NCBI GenBank assembly: GCA_947040555.1
Contig: CAMRBW010000013.1
Location: 1 to 49,059 of the forward strand
Origin: an uncultured Oceanospirillales bacterium
Lineage (GTDB): Bacteria > Pseudomonadota > Gammaproteobacteria > Pseudomonadales > Endozoicomonadaceae
Direction: 5' to 3'
DNA length: 49,059 bases
Part shown: positions 28,122 through 38,049 of the stretch, one piece after another
Layout: each line of letters opens with the position of its first letter
Numbering within the stretch: the stretch's first letter is position 1
Made by a program: the position numbers and the translations under genes
Notes under the pieces: model-generated
The model's input: only the letters and a program-made list of their open reading frames with translations
The model's database searches: none
Told to the model about the DNA's origin: nothing

Positions 28122-28514
28122 TCAGGCTTCTTCTTCGCAAAGTGCAGCATAGGCGTCCGCATCCAACAGATCATTCAACTGTTCACTGTCGGAAGGTTGC
28201 AGACGGAAGAACCAGCCCTCGTTATAAGGGTTGCTGTTGACCAGCTCCGGAGCTTCCTCAAGGGCATGATTAATAGCCACAATTTTACCGGAGATCGGCG
28301 CATAAATGTCAGAAGCCGCCTTAACCGATTCCACGACACCGGCCTCAGCGTCGAGAGCCAGTTCCACACCAACTTCAGGAAGTTCAACAAAAACCACATC
28401 GCCCAGTGCTTCCTGGGCGTGGTTAGTTATTCCTACAGTTACGGTGCCGTCATCTTCAAGGCGAATCCACTCATGGGATTTCACATAGCACAGATCAGAC
28501 GGGATATTACTCAT
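28122..28514 (-). CDS. gcvH: Glycine cleavage system H protein
   Basis: GcvH is the lipoylated shuttle of the glycine cleavage complex. The 130-residue product is of normal length, and the lipoyl-lysine motif [17 protein letters not shown] is intact. The N-terminal [20 protein letters not shown] and the C-terminal [15 protein letters not shown] are typical. It lies 56 bases after gcvT and 80 before gcvP on the same strand. Confidence 0.97.
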   Translation of the reverse strand: MSNIPSDLCYVKSHEWIRLEDDGTVTVGITNHAQEALGDVVFVELPEVGVELALDAEAGVVESVKAASDIYAPISGKIVAINHALEEAPELVNSNPYNEGWFFRLQPSDSEQLNDLLDADAYAALCEEEA

Positions 28515-28570
28515 TACCGGTTCCTCACAGACCAGACGGTTATAGCGTTGGTGTCGTGTTATGACACCGA

Positions 28571-29680
28571 TTATTCAAAAACTTTTTTACCATGACGGAC
28601 AAAGCAAGGTTTAACCACACGGACATCGACCAGTTTACCGCGCATCTCAACCCTGGCTCGGTCACCCGTGCCCGCCGGAACCCGGGCCATGGCTATGGCA
28701 TGACCGAGGGTTGGTGAAAACGTGCCACTGGTAATAACACCTTCACCATATTCCCCATCAACATCGATTACGACCTTCTGTCCGTGACGCAATACACCGC
28801 GCTCTTCCAGCACCAGGCCAACCAGACGATCCCAGCCGCCTTGTGCACGAATATTTTCCAGCGCCGTTCTACCGATAAAGTGACGATCAGCAGATTCCCA
28901 GGCTACGCACCAACCCATATTGGCAGAAAATGGAATTACATTGTCGTCCATATCCTGACCATATAAATTCATACCGGCCTCCAGCCGCAGGGTATCCCGA
29001 CAACCCAGACCACAGGGCCGAACGCCCGCCTCGGCAAGTGCGCTCCAGAGTGCTTTTGCTTCATTGGCAGGAAGAGTGATTTCCAGACCGTCTTCGCCGG
29101 TATACCCTGTCCGGGCAATCAGCCAGCCTTCACACTCGTGGCCTTCAAAGACGTTGAGATCATCCACCAGCCTGGCTTTGTCGATCGAAAATGCACCAGA
29201 CGACAGCACCCCAGCCGTCAGTTGACGTGCTTCCGGCCCCTGTACGGCGATCATCGCCACATCGGATTGCTCTTCGAAGGTCACATCAAAATCGGATGCC
29301 TGGCGCTTCATCCATGCAAGGTCTTTCTCACGGGTGGCACAGTTGACCACGACCCGATAACCCCAAGGCATACGATAAACGATCAGGTCATCTATCACGC
29401 CACCGTCGTTATTGAGCATGCCACTGTATAGCGCCTTACCATCAAAGGTCAGACGGTCAACATCATTAGCGAGCAGATAGCGGAGGTAGTCACGAGCTTG
29501 CGAACCCTTCACATCGAGGGCTGTCATATGGGAAACATCAAACATCCCCGCCTTCTGGCGCACAGCATGATGTTCCTCTATTTGCGAGCCGTAGTGCAAC
29601 GGCATGTCCCAGCCGCCAAAATCAACAATCTTTGCACCAAATGCCCCGTGGAGATCAAACAGTGAAGTGCAGTTACCCAT
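28571..29680 (-). CDS. gcvT: Glycine cleavage system aminomethyltransferase (T protein)
   Basis: GcvT transfers the methylene group from the H-protein arm to tetrahydrofolate and releases ammonia. The 369-residue protein has [16 protein letters not shown] near the start, [13 protein letters not shown], the folate-site [12 protein letters not shown] and the C-terminal barrel with [15 protein letters not shown]. The ATG at 29680 ([12 protein letters not shown]) is chosen; GGGGGCAAGG precedes it. It opens gcvTHP. The 187 bases upstream do not contain a recognisable glycine riboswitch. Confidence 0.96.
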   Translation of the reverse strand: MGNCTSLFDLHGAFGAKIVDFGGWDMPLHYGSQIEEHHAVRQKAGMFDVSHMTALDVKGSQARDYLRYLLANDVDRLTFDGKALYSGMLNNDGGVIDDLIVYRMPWGYRVVVNCATREKDLAWMKRQASDFDVTFEEQSDVAMIAVQGPEARQLTAGVLSSGAFSIDKARLVDDLNVFEGHECEGWLIARTGYTGEDGLEITLPANEAKALWSALAEAGVRPCGLGCRDTLRLEAGMNLYGQDMDDNVIPFSANMGWCVAWESADRHFIGRTALENIRAQGGWDRLVGLVLEERGVLRHGQKVVIDVDGEYGEGVITSGTFSPTLGHAIAMARVPAGTGDRARVEMRGKLVDVRVVKPCFVRHGKKVFE

Positions 29681-29804
29681 GCCTTGCCCCCGAAAGTTCA
29701 TTACAGCAGATACCCATAACAAACGAGCTCTGCCTTTCAGTTTGCGTTGGCGGTTATTTTAAAAGGACATTTTCGTCAACTCAAAGGGCATGTTCTGATT
29801 ATTT

Positions 29805-29846
29805 TAGAAAACAAAAACAAAGAGGGGGGTACAATGCCCCCCCTCT
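29805..29846 (-). terminator. Rho-independent terminator of the lipoprotein gene
   Basis: AGAGGGGGG and CCCCCCTCT arms enclose an eight-base spacer on the minus strand and are followed by TTGTTTTTGTTTTC. It lies 21 bases after the stop of the gene at 29868 and insulates it from gcvT. Confidence 0.88.
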
Positions 29847-29867
29847 GGCAGTATTCAGCACATTCTG

Positions 29868-30848
29868 TTATTCAGCCATCATCGAATCCAACATCTCCGG
29901 AGACATGGGCATATCACCCATTCCCGGCATCATGCCGTCCATACCGGGCATACCGGGCATACCGGGCATACCGGGCATACCGTCACCGGGCATACCTTCC
30001 ATACCGGGCATGCCGTCCATACCCTGCATCTGCTCCATCACTTGATTGACGGACTCACGAACCGTATCAATCATGGCCTGGAAACCCTCATGAAAGCCGG
30101 TATTAAATGTTTTGATAGCTTTTGGCGAGGCCGCCGAACCCAGTTCATCAATCGCCCGCTTACCCCCGTCTTGCGGTGGTTCATCGCCAAACAAGGACTC
30201 CATGGATGTTGGCAAGGTCAGCGCAATGGCTCGACCAGACATATAACCATTCACATAAGCCGCACGCAGCACGGCATTATGAGCAGCACCCATCCGGGAT
30301 GAGTTGTAGGCGATGCTTGCTTCACACCAGCGATCACGGTATTCGTTATCGGTCTCATCGCCATCGCTACACTCATACTCGACGATACCTGTGGCATCCA
30401 GAACACTGATGTAACCGCTTTCGTAACCCGCTGCCGCGACCGGACGGGAACGCAGGTTTTCAACAGCCGGATCTCGCGCCTGCTGAGCATCCAGCGCTCC
30501 CAGCTTCCAGGCTTCAATAAACTCATTCTGAGTGGCCTCCTCTCCCTCATTACTATATTCACTCTCCAGCCAGGCCTTATGGCCCATACACCAGAAGCGT
30601 TTATCAGAGGTCATGCCTGTTGCGGTATTGCACTCGTAAGAAGAAAATGCTGATCCCGTTGCAGACTCTGTGGCAGAGCGAATGTCCGCCAATGAGACCT
30701 GATACTCATCACTACTGTCAGTCGCTGCTACGACCTTCTCTTTTTTCTCTTGCGTGCACCCCTGTAGCAGGATTGTTATTAAAACCATTGTTATAGCCAT
30801 GACAGAAACCATGGTCACTTTGGATGCCGCACTGGTGGATCGAACCAT
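29868..30848 (-). CDS. Lipoprotein with Met-Pro-Gly repeat tail
   Basis: The 326-residue product begins with a lipoprotein signal: a hydrophobic stretch VSVMAITMVLITILLQGC with the lipidated Cys at 31. The mature part has a helical domain with four scattered cysteines in two CN/CS-type pairs (YECNTATG, FWCMGH, YECSDGD, RWCEAS), which may form disulfides. The last 60 residues are very rich in Met, Gly and Pro: PGM tripeptides in tandem, then MMPGMGDMPMSPEML. Met-rich tails of this kind can bind copper or lie extended; no function is known. The 9-base DNA repeats encoding it (29941-29976) should be length-variable. It lies between ubiI and gcvT and has its own terminator. Confidence 0.82.
   Translation of the reverse strand: MVRSTSAASKVTMVSVMAITMVLITILLQGCTQEKKEKVVAATDSSDEYQVSLADIRSATESATGSAFSSYECNTATGMTSDKRFWCMGHKAWLESEYSNEGEEATQNEFIEAWKLGALDAQQARDPAVENLRSRPVAAAGYESGYISVLDATGIVEYECSDGDETDNEYRDRWCEASIAYNSSRMGAAHNAVLRAAYVNGYMSGRAIALTLPTSMESLFGDEPPQDGGKRAIDELGSAASPKAIKTFNTGFHEGFQAMIDTVRESVNQVMEQMQGMDGMPGMEGMPGDGMPGMPGMPGMPGMDGMMPGMGDMPMSPEMLDSMMAE
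29941..29976. repeat. Four perfect 9-base repeats coding PGM units
   Basis: ATACCGGGC is repeated four times without change; imperfect copies flank it on both sides to about 30020. In the reading direction it encodes Pro-Gly-Met units of the lipoprotein tail. Confidence 0.9.
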
Positions 30849-31020
30849 ATACTTACCCCACTTCTATTCAACGACAGAACCCGACACTTAAAGCAATGGC
30901 GCTAGGCACAGGCCCCCCATATGTCGGACATACAGATACATCATTGGACGCACGAAAAGGAATATAGTTCAAAGCTTGATTGTCCCCCGAAATACTTCTG
31001 CATCTTAGGGGACGAGATAA

Positions 31021-32289
31021 TCAGAGGCAGGGGGAATGGGACAATTTCAATGGATCGCAGCGGACACCAATGACCTGATCAACGATCTCCTGCTTGATCA
31101 AGGGTATGTTATCCGTCAGGTTCAACCCCGCATTACGCAGCCAGCGGAGCACCAGATGATCACTGCTGAACAGGCGCTGCAGGCCTTCCATAGTGGCTGC
31201 CATAGCCAGATTGTGACCTTCACGGCCGCGCTGATAGCGGTTCAGAATCCGGTCAGAGGCAAAATCTTCACCCCGACTGCAGGCTTGCAGAATATTTTCC
31301 GCCAGACAGGCAACATCCAACAGCCCCAAATTGGCACCCTGCCCTGCCAGCGGGTGAATGGTATGGGCGGCATCACCGATCAGAACAACACCATTCCGAT
31401 GGTACTGACGGGCGTGACGTTGTCTGAGAGGGTAACAATAGCGTTTAGCGACAGTAACAATCTCACCAAAGTTGTACTCAATCGCCACCGCCAGCTCTTG
31501 TCGGAACTGTTCGTCATCCAGAGCCATCGCCCTGCGCGCCTTATCCGGCACCAGAGACCAGACGATGGAGCAGAAGTGTCGATTATCGTCCGATGAGGGC
31601 AAGGGTAGGAAGGCTAATGGACCGGTATCGAGGAATATCTGCCAGGCCGTATTCTCATGGGGTTTTTCCAGTTCAACTGTCGTGACGATAGCATGGTGTG
31701 GATAATCCCACTCCCGCATGGGAATACCCGCCCAGCGTCTGGCTTGCGATGACGCGCCATCGGCAGCGATAATCAGCCCGGCGGTCAGTATCGATTGATC
31801 CCACAAGTGCAGTTGCGCCTGCGGCCTGCTAAAGGAAGTGCCCTTCTTCATACTTAGCTCGCGCACCTCGACACCACCAAGGCGATGGACTGATGTTTCT
31901 GCCAGCCGCTCCAACAACGCCCTGCGAATAATAGAGTTCTCTACGATATGTCCGAGCCAGGGAATGCCCAGCTCCGCCGCGGAAAACGCAATCCGCCCCG
32001 TACCATTAGCATCCCAGACCTCCATCCCCTGATAGGGCGAGACCCTCAATGCTTCCACCGATGACCAGACACCCAGATTATTGAGCAGATTGCGGGAGGC
32101 CTCTGTGAGCGCACAGACTCTGGGGTCAAAAACTGCGCCATCAGTCTGTATTGGTACAGGATCAAGGTTATCTGCATCAATCAATGCAATATTCAAACCA
32201 TGATCAGCCGCCGCCGGAGCAAGGGCGAGCGCCATGGCGGCCCCGGCAATGCCACCACCGAGAATAATGATATCAAAATGACGTGTCAT
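31021..32289 (-). CDS. ubiI: Ubiquinone-biosynthesis FAD hydroxylase, UbiI/VisC-like
   Basis: A 422-residue flavoprotein monooxygenase of the UbiH/UbiF/UbiI group, which hydroxylate the aromatic ring during ubiquinone synthesis. The N-terminal FAD motif is IIILGGGIAGAAMALAL, the DG motif lies in IIAADGASSQARRWAG, and the GD motif in VLIGDAAHTIHPLAGQG. By place in the operon, directly after ubiH with a four-base overlap, it corresponds to visC/ubiI, the C5 hydroxylase. The exact ring position it attacks cannot be proven from sequence. A weak stem GTCCCC/GGGGAC lies past its stop. Confidence 0.87.
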   Translation of the reverse strand: MTRHFDIIILGGGIAGAAMALALAPAAADHGLNIALIDADNLDPVPIQTDGAVFDPRVCALTEASRNLLNNLGVWSSVEALRVSPYQGMEVWDANGTGRIAFSAAELGIPWLGHIVENSIIRRALLERLAETSVHRLGGVEVRELSMKKGTSFSRPQAQLHLWDQSILTAGLIIAADGASSQARRWAGIPMREWDYPHHAIVTTVELEKPHENTAWQIFLDTGPLAFLPLPSSDDNRHFCSIVWSLVPDKARRAMALDDEQFRQELAVAIEYNFGEIVTVAKRYCYPLRQRHARQYHRNGVVLIGDAAHTIHPLAGQGANLGLLDVACLAENILQACSRGEDFASDRILNRYQRGREGHNLAMAATMEGLQRLFSSDHLVLRWLRNAGLNLTDNIPLIKQEIVDQVIGVRCDPLKLSHSPCL

Positions 32290-33515
32290 AGGATCTTCAC
32301 CACTTGCTGCTGCCCCAAGCCAAGCCCCATGCTCTGACGAGCAAACCGGTCTTTCATCGGGAACAGCAGATCCATGGTCACTAGCCCGAGATTACGCGCT
32401 CCAGCCAGAACCATGGAATTATTGGAAAACAGCCGCACCACCTGATCACAGAAATCTGTGGTCTGGCGCTGGTCACCTTCCCGGGCTAATTGGTAGGCCT
32501 TCAGAACCTCCAGACTTCCGGGGCTTTTCTGTCTACGCACAGCAGCAACAATGGTTTCAATCAGCGCCTGTACATCACGTAGGGAGAGATTAAGACCCTG
32601 ACCGGCTACCGGGTGCAAACTGTGGGCTGCATTACCGAGCACCACCAGACCGGGACGAACCTGCTCCCGAACGGTACGCAGAGCTAAAGAGTAGCCGAAA
32701 CGCTCACCAACCTTGCAAAATCGCCCAACCCGGTAACCAAACCGTGTTTGTAACTCAGCCAGAAAATCATCCTCTACCAGCTCAAGCCGTTCATCGGCGA
32801 GCGCCTCTGGCATGGTCCAGATCAGCGCACAATCACCATTTGGGCGCGGCAATAATGCCATTGGCCCCTCATCGGTAAACCGCTCATAGGCCACATTTTT
32901 GTGGTGACGGGAAGGGGTGATATTGGCAATGATCGCCTTATGGCCATAGTCAGAGACATCACTCTCCAGGCCCAGCGTCTTTGCAAGACCTGAGCGACCG
33001 CCATCAGCCAGCACGACCAGCCCCGCACGGAGAGTCTGACCACCGTCAGTCTCCACCACCATACCATCACGGGTCGGCGTCAACGTCTGCACCTGCACAG
33101 GACAAAGCCAGTCGATACCGGTTTCGGCCTGCAAATGGCTTATTAACACTCTCCCGAGCTGGCGGTTGTCAACCACATATCCCAGCGCCGGTACGCCATG
33201 CTCCGCCGCATTGATACGAGCCACACCAAAGTGGCCGCGATCGGAGACATGAATATCCAGAATGGGCTCGGCAGCCTGGCGGATCTCCTGCCACAAGCCC
33301 AGAGAATGAAAAATATGGTGGCTACCTTCTGAGAGGGCCGAGGAGCGGGCATCATAGCTGGGTTGCCACTGGGGGTCAGCTTCGGAGGGTATGTCTACTG
33401 CCTCTATCACTGCCAATCGAAAGTCGTCTGGCAGTGCCTGACGCAGGCCAATGGCCAGCGTTGCACCGACCATTCCGCCCCCCACAATGACAATATCGTA
33501 TTCGGCTTGCTGCAT
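32286..33515 (-). CDS. ubiH: Ubiquinone-biosynthesis FAD hydroxylase UbiH
   Basis: A 409-residue FAD monooxygenase. FAD motifs are IVIVGGGMVGATLAIGL at the start, VVLADGGRSGLAK in the middle and VVLGNAAHSLHPVAGQG near the C-terminus. GNAAHSLHP and the place after pepP in the canonical order pepP-ubiH-ubiI support UbiH. It overlaps ubiI by four bases. Unusually, a 4.2-kb gene separates it from pepP here, so it may have its own promoter in the 139-base spacer 33516-33654. Confidence 0.9.
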   Translation of the reverse strand: MQQAEYDIVIVGGGMVGATLAIGLRQALPDDFRLAVIEAVDIPSEADPQWQPSYDARSSALSEGSHHIFHSLGLWQEIRQAAEPILDIHVSDRGHFGVARINAAEHGVPALGYVVDNRQLGRVLISHLQAETGIDWLCPVQVQTLTPTRDGMVVETDGGQTLRAGLVVLADGGRSGLAKTLGLESDVSDYGHKAIIANITPSRHHKNVAYERFTDEGPMALLPRPNGDCALIWTMPEALADERLELVEDDFLAELQTRFGYRVGRFCKVGERFGYSLALRTVREQVRPGLVVLGNAAHSLHPVAGQGLNLSLRDVQALIETIVAAVRRQKSPGSLEVLKAYQLAREGDQRQTTDFCDQVVRLFSNNSMVLAGARNLGLVTMDLLFPMKDRFARQSMGLGLGQQQVVKIL

Positions 33516-33654
33516 AGTGTGCCTGTGCCCTGCATCATCTTTACGTATGCGTCACAGTGTACTCCGGAGCCTGAGAGTAACAAACTTCTGCCGGAGGGAA
33601 TTGGACATACTGCCTGAGTTCAGCGTCTGTCTGTTCTGGCACTGGCTTCAGATA

Positions 33655-36600
33655 TCAACGTTCCAACACTTCTTTGTATTTCTGCACAGCTTCAGTGAGA
33701 GAATTGATGGTTTTTGAATTCAGAGTAATCGTCTTATCAAAGCGTTCGCGTCTACGATCTAGGAAATATTCGGATGGATCATTTCTTATAAGTTCCATAG
33801 CAGATTCATGTATATCTTTTAAATCACCTTTGGTTTTTTCTGAGTTTACGGCACTAATCAATTTATGAGCATCGACAATATTGGCATTAAATAATTCACC
33901 TGAATCTCTTTTCTCTATTTTATTTCCATGTTTTATTATGAAATATTGGCTCAAAAATGATTTTGATAATTTAACTTCAAAAGAGGACTCTGATTTTGAC
34001 TTTCCTTCACCAGCAAGCTCTTTAGTCAATTCTTCCTGCAGCTTGCTTTCATAAATAGAAAGAATCTTATCTATAAAAGTCGAATTACTTTTGACTGCAT
34101 CTTCCATTTCACTGAAAGATTCTTGCAACTTCATATTTTCTCCTGAAGATTTAACTAGCTCAAGATACTTTCTCCTTGAAGCCAACAGTTTTTTAAACTG
34201 AGTAAGTTCATATTGCGTACTTGGAAGAAAATCTGAAGTTATGAAACCAATATCATTTTTTATGATGGCATTTTCAATTTCTGTCACAGCTCTAGTAACA
34301 GCCATGTACCCCTTAATCAGCTCAAGATGGTCTTTATACCCAACGACTGCTGCATTAAGTTCCCTGACCTTTTTTTCGAGCGTAATCTTAAGATTTTCGA
34401 AATCACCAAAATCAACAGAACGCAAAGAGTCCAGACAAGTTTTTCCATAATAAAAAGAGGTTACCGATGTATAAAAATTTTTTTCGTAATCGTCACTTAT
34501 TAATTTTTTATTTTCCCATAACCCATCAGGCAATTCCAATGGTTCTTCTTGTATTTCATAAATTGGAATAACATCCTCCTTTAACTCAGCCACCCCTGCT
34601 TCGTTTTTATAACCCTGTAACACTTCTTTGAAAGAGCCAGCAAATCCCTCCCCTAATTCGCTTTTCATTTTATCATTACAAAACTCGTCCACAATCTGAA
34701 TGATCTCAGCCAATGCTTTTTTCGATATCTTATTTGAAGAAATATCATTCATTAGCAACTCAATACTGTTTAGAGCGACCAGATCATTTTCTATATTCTT
34801 TTGATACAACTTTATCTCTTTTCCTTTAAAAAACTTTATTGATCTTAATATCTTCAGATTTTTCTTAAAATTTTCTTTGTTGCTTGCCAAAGTTTCTGTT
34901 AGATTTTTTGGAATTTTAACATCGATAAGAGCAAGAGAGTCCGGCTGAGTAAAATGGCTTCCTGCGCTTATTTTTTGAGCGCTGGCAATTAAATCCAGTA
35001 TTTTTGAACCTTTTTTATGGGAAATGACCCCCTCAAGAATACAGCTTGCTGTTTGCGTATAACATTCTGATAATTTTTTGGATGTTAAAGCAAGAGATGT
35101 TGGATTATCTGATTTGAGAATTAGCTCTTTTACCTTTTTTATTTTTTCTATTGCTTCACTATCAGATTTGCTTAATTTAACTCCTCTATTTTTATCTATG
35201 TCATTTTTTGGATCATCAACTAGCTTAAGTTTTATGAGTAAGGAGTGTATTGACTTTGGTATAAATCGTCCAACCCCCTCACTTCTAAGTTTCCTTTCCT
35301 GCTCTTTCTGGTATTTACAGACAGCAGCTTTTAATTTTTCAGATTTTATATTATCTATCACATCGGCAGCTTTTTCAGTAATACCTTTGGCTTGTTTATT
35401 TTTATCTTCATCCTCTTGAAGTTTTTTCGCTTCTTTTTTGTACTTATCTTGTTTACATCTACATACTTCAATGCCTTCTTCAAATTCAATCATGGCACTA
35501 CAAAGTTCTTCAGCTTTTTTTCTGATAGGTTTTGAATAATGTCTTTTGAAACGTAACGTTTGCCGTCCACCCCTGCTTTCTATACACTTTTCATTATTCT
35601 CTAGCGCGTCATATAACAAGCTTAATTTTACTTTGCTATATTTTTTTCCATTATCTAGTTCTTTTAATACATTATTTAAGGCTTTTTCTTCATCATCAGA
35701 TTCTACATCAGTTACAGAAAAGTCCATATTTCTATTTTTGTCTGTTGTTATATATACTTTTGCATACCCTTTTAAAACAGAATTTAATTCTTCCTCTACC
35801 TCTTTATCATATCCGGCTAAATGGCCACCCTCTCCATTATTACCCCTACCATTCACCTTATTAAAAAAATTTTTAATTCCTTTCACAGTATCACTTTTCA
35901 TTTCTGACAAGCCATTAAACGCATTTGGTATCATTTTGCCAATCAAGACTTTTTTGATTATTTTTCTGGCAGTCTTGAGCCTTTCATTTCGCTCAAAGTC
36001 CGCCGTACTCTTTATTTCTTCACTCAGTTCGTCAATCTTTTTCAGCGCTTTATCTGCTTTTTGTATTTCTTCTTTACCAGCAATTTCATCATACTGACCA
36101 CTATGAATAAATCGATCAAGTGTACCCATGGTATTATTCAGTAATTCATGATCACCTCTCCTCCAGGAAATATGATGATAATTTTCTGCCAGGCTGCCTA
36201 TTTCATCATAGCTAGTGATTTGATCGGTTATTCCTTTGGGGGATTTATACATATCGCCTGCTAGCGTAGCAAATGCATCGCCAGCATCAGGATTATATTC
36301 AAACTCTTCATTATTTCTTGCCTTAACGTACGACTTTAAATAAGTGTCCATTTCCTTAAATTTTTTTAAATCAATGTCTGAAGGTGGCTTGTTCATTTCT
36401 GCCAACAAGGTTTTAAACATTAACTGTATGACATAGTCCTGAGATGTTGGTGACTTTGGCAATATATCATGTGAAAAATATTTGCCTAAATCGCCATTAT
36501 TAAAACCTGACAACATTGTTAATAATTGATCACATTCCTTCATATTTTTCAGAAATTTTTCATCATCAATATTCAATACATGCTTACACTTTACGCCATT

Positions 36601-37830
36601 AAATGCAGCACATAGTTCGGTGACTTTTTCACTCCTACCTGCCAACTGAAACCAGTTTATAATACATTCCACAACAGGATTAAATTTCTCCATCTTTTCC
36701 CATTGTTTTTCCAGATAACTATTAATTAAATTTTTCTTTAGAGTAAACTCTTCATCTGACAAAGGTATTAGTTCTTTTCTTAGACTTTCAAGATCTGGAT
36801 CTTTAAAAGTCAAAGACTGCATAGCTTCAATATTATGACGCACCACCGTTTGTCTTTTTTGCTTTTTTGATTCCTGATGCCGTTTTTTTACACTGCTAGT
36901 GTACTTTTCTATAGCCTCCAAATGAGAACTAATCTCTTCAAGCTGTTTACTTAAATCACTCTTTCCATCAACCTTAAGATCATAGTTAGATTTAACATCA
37001 ACATTCATGATTTGCAGTTCTGCTTCGTATTCATCATTTACTATTCCAGGGATAAGTTTACTACATTCCAAATACGCCACTTGTTCAGAGTCTATCAACT
37101 CATTAACCTCTTTAATTATTTTTGATTCTACACTTTGATTATTCCTCTCTATTAATTTCTTAAGCTTCTTATTTATAATTTTTTTCTTATCAATCAAGAT
37201 TTTTATTTTAGCTTGCGTCGACTGCGTTGTTGATGGCATAGCAACATCTTCTGATGTATTTTGTGGAGTGAGCAGCGAGATTACCTCTGCCACTTGCACA
37301 GTTAATTCTTCCAGTTTTCTTTTGCCATTACTTTTTTGTCCTTCTATTAATTTTCCTTTTGAAAAATAAGCATTAACATTTTCAATTTTTTTGTAGCAGG
37401 CTCTTAAACTAGAAACCGTTATTTTTACTTCTTCAGAATGACTAAATTCTGATTTTTTTGTAATTTCTTCCAGTTTATCGATAGTTTTTCCTATTACCAT
37501 TTCCACATCTGATGAATATGTAGCCATATCACTATACTCATTTTCCGAGAGCTCGGACTGTCCACTCATTATTTTAAGCATTTTGCTTCTTGCGTCCAAC
37601 TGATCGAGCGTCTCCTTCAAATGGGGAGCCAGTTCTATTCTCCAATCGCATATATTTTTGTCATCTCGGGTGTGGCCGGTATGATTCCGTAACTGTTGAT
37701 CAGCCTCAACCTTTTTGAATCTCGTTTTTGCATTGGAATTTAAGGGGGAACCTTCCTTACCCTCAATCTTCTGCTTAAGTTTCGTAAACATGCCCTGTTT
37801 AACAGACACACCAACTGGCTTATCACCCAT
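33655..37830 (-). CDS. Giant lysine-rich, coiled-coil-type protein of unknown function
   Basis: An uninterrupted 1391-residue frame, clearly AT-rich against the GC-richer genes on both sides. The product is hydrophilic, full of Lys, Glu, Asn and Ser, with long helical and heptad-like stretches such as KIKILIDKKKIINKKLKKLI and no membrane span or signal peptide. There is no recognised catalytic motif. The C-terminus is helical (ITLNSKTINSLTEAVQKYKE). AAAGAAGA about ten bases before the ATG is a weak binding site. Composition and architecture resemble large secreted effectors of host-associated gammaproteobacteria, but that is inference. The gene sits between ubiH and pepP, splitting a usually compact operon, which points to insertion. 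Confidence 0.85.
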   Translation of the reverse strand: MGDKPVGVSVKQGMFTKLKQKIEGKEGSPLNSNAKTRFKKVEADQQLRNHTGHTRDDKNICDWRIELAPHLKETLDQLDARSKMLKIMSGQSELSENEYSDMATYSSDVEMVIGKTIDKLEEITKKSEFSHSEEVKITVSSLRACYKKIENVNAYFSKGKLIEGQKSNGKRKLEELTVQVAEVISLLTPQNTSEDVAMPSTTQSTQAKIKILIDKKKIINKKLKKLIERNNQSVESKIIKEVNELIDSEQVAYLECSKLIPGIVNDEYEAELQIMNVDVKSNYDLKVDGKSDLSKQLEEISSHLEAIEKYTSSVKKRHQESKKQKRQTVVRHNIEAMQSLTFKDPDLESLRKELIPLSDEEFTLKKNLINSYLEKQWEKMEKFNPVVECIINWFQLAGRSEKVTELCAAFNGVKCKHVLNIDDEKFLKNMKECDQLLTMLSGFNNGDLGKYFSHDILPKSPTSQDYVIQLMFKTLLAEMNKPPSDIDLKKFKEMDTYLKSYVKARNNEEFEYNPDAGDAFATLAGDMYKSPKGITDQITSYDEIGSLAENYHHISWRRGDHELLNNTMGTLDRFIHSGQYDEIAGKEEIQKADKALKKIDELSEEIKSTADFERNERLKTARKIIKKVLIGKMIPNAFNGLSEMKSDTVKGIKNFFNKVNGRGNNGEGGHLAGYDKEVEEELNSVLKGYAKVYITTDKNRNMDFSVTDVESDDEEKALNNVLKELDNGKKYSKVKLSLLYDALENNEKCIESRGGRQTLRFKRHYSKPIRKKAEELCSAMIEFEEGIEVCRCKQDKYKKEAKKLQEDEDKNKQAKGITEKAADVIDNIKSEKLKAAVCKYQKEQERKLRSEGVGRFIPKSIHSLLIKLKLVDDPKNDIDKNRGVKLSKSDSEAIEKIKKVKELILKSDNPTSLALTSKKLSECYTQTASCILEGVISHKKGSKILDLIASAQKISAGSHFTQPDSLALIDVKIPKNLTETLASNKENFKKNLKILRSIKFFKGKEIKLYQKNIENDLVALNSIELLMNDISSNKISKKALAEIIQIVDEFCNDKMKSELGEGFAGSFKEVLQGYKNEAGVAELKEDVIPIYEIQEEPLELPDGLWENKKLISDDYEKNFYTSVTSFYYGKTCLDSLRSVDFGDFENLKITLEKKVRELNAAVVGYKDHLELIKGYMAVTRAVTEIENAIIKNDIGFITSDFLPSTQYELTQFKKLLASRRKYLELVKSSGENMKLQESFSEMEDAVKSNSTFIDKILSIYESKLQEELTKELAGEGKSKSESSFEVKLSKSFLSQYFIIKHGNKIEKRDSGELFNANIVDAHKLISAVNSEKTKGDLKDIHESAMELIRNDPSEYFLDRRRERFDKTITLNSKTINSLTEAVQKYKEVLER

Positions 37831-38049
37831 AATATTTTTATCTTCTTTTTAAATATTTTGTTAGTCTTATGTAAAATCTAGACTGTTATTATTAGCAGCA
37901 TCATTATTTTTATATATTTTTTCGCAGCAGAAAGGACTCCGCTCACAGACACCCTCCGGATAAAGCAAAAACAGAGGAATTTACCAGGAAAGCCAGGCAC
38001 TCAACCCGGCTTGCCAGCGATTAGTTTGAAGAGTTGGTTTCAAGCGAGG

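Noticed and set aside
29681..29867. Glycine riboswitch before gcvT
   Set aside because: The conserved glycine aptamer blocks were not found; the only structure there is the terminator of the upstream lipoprotein gene.
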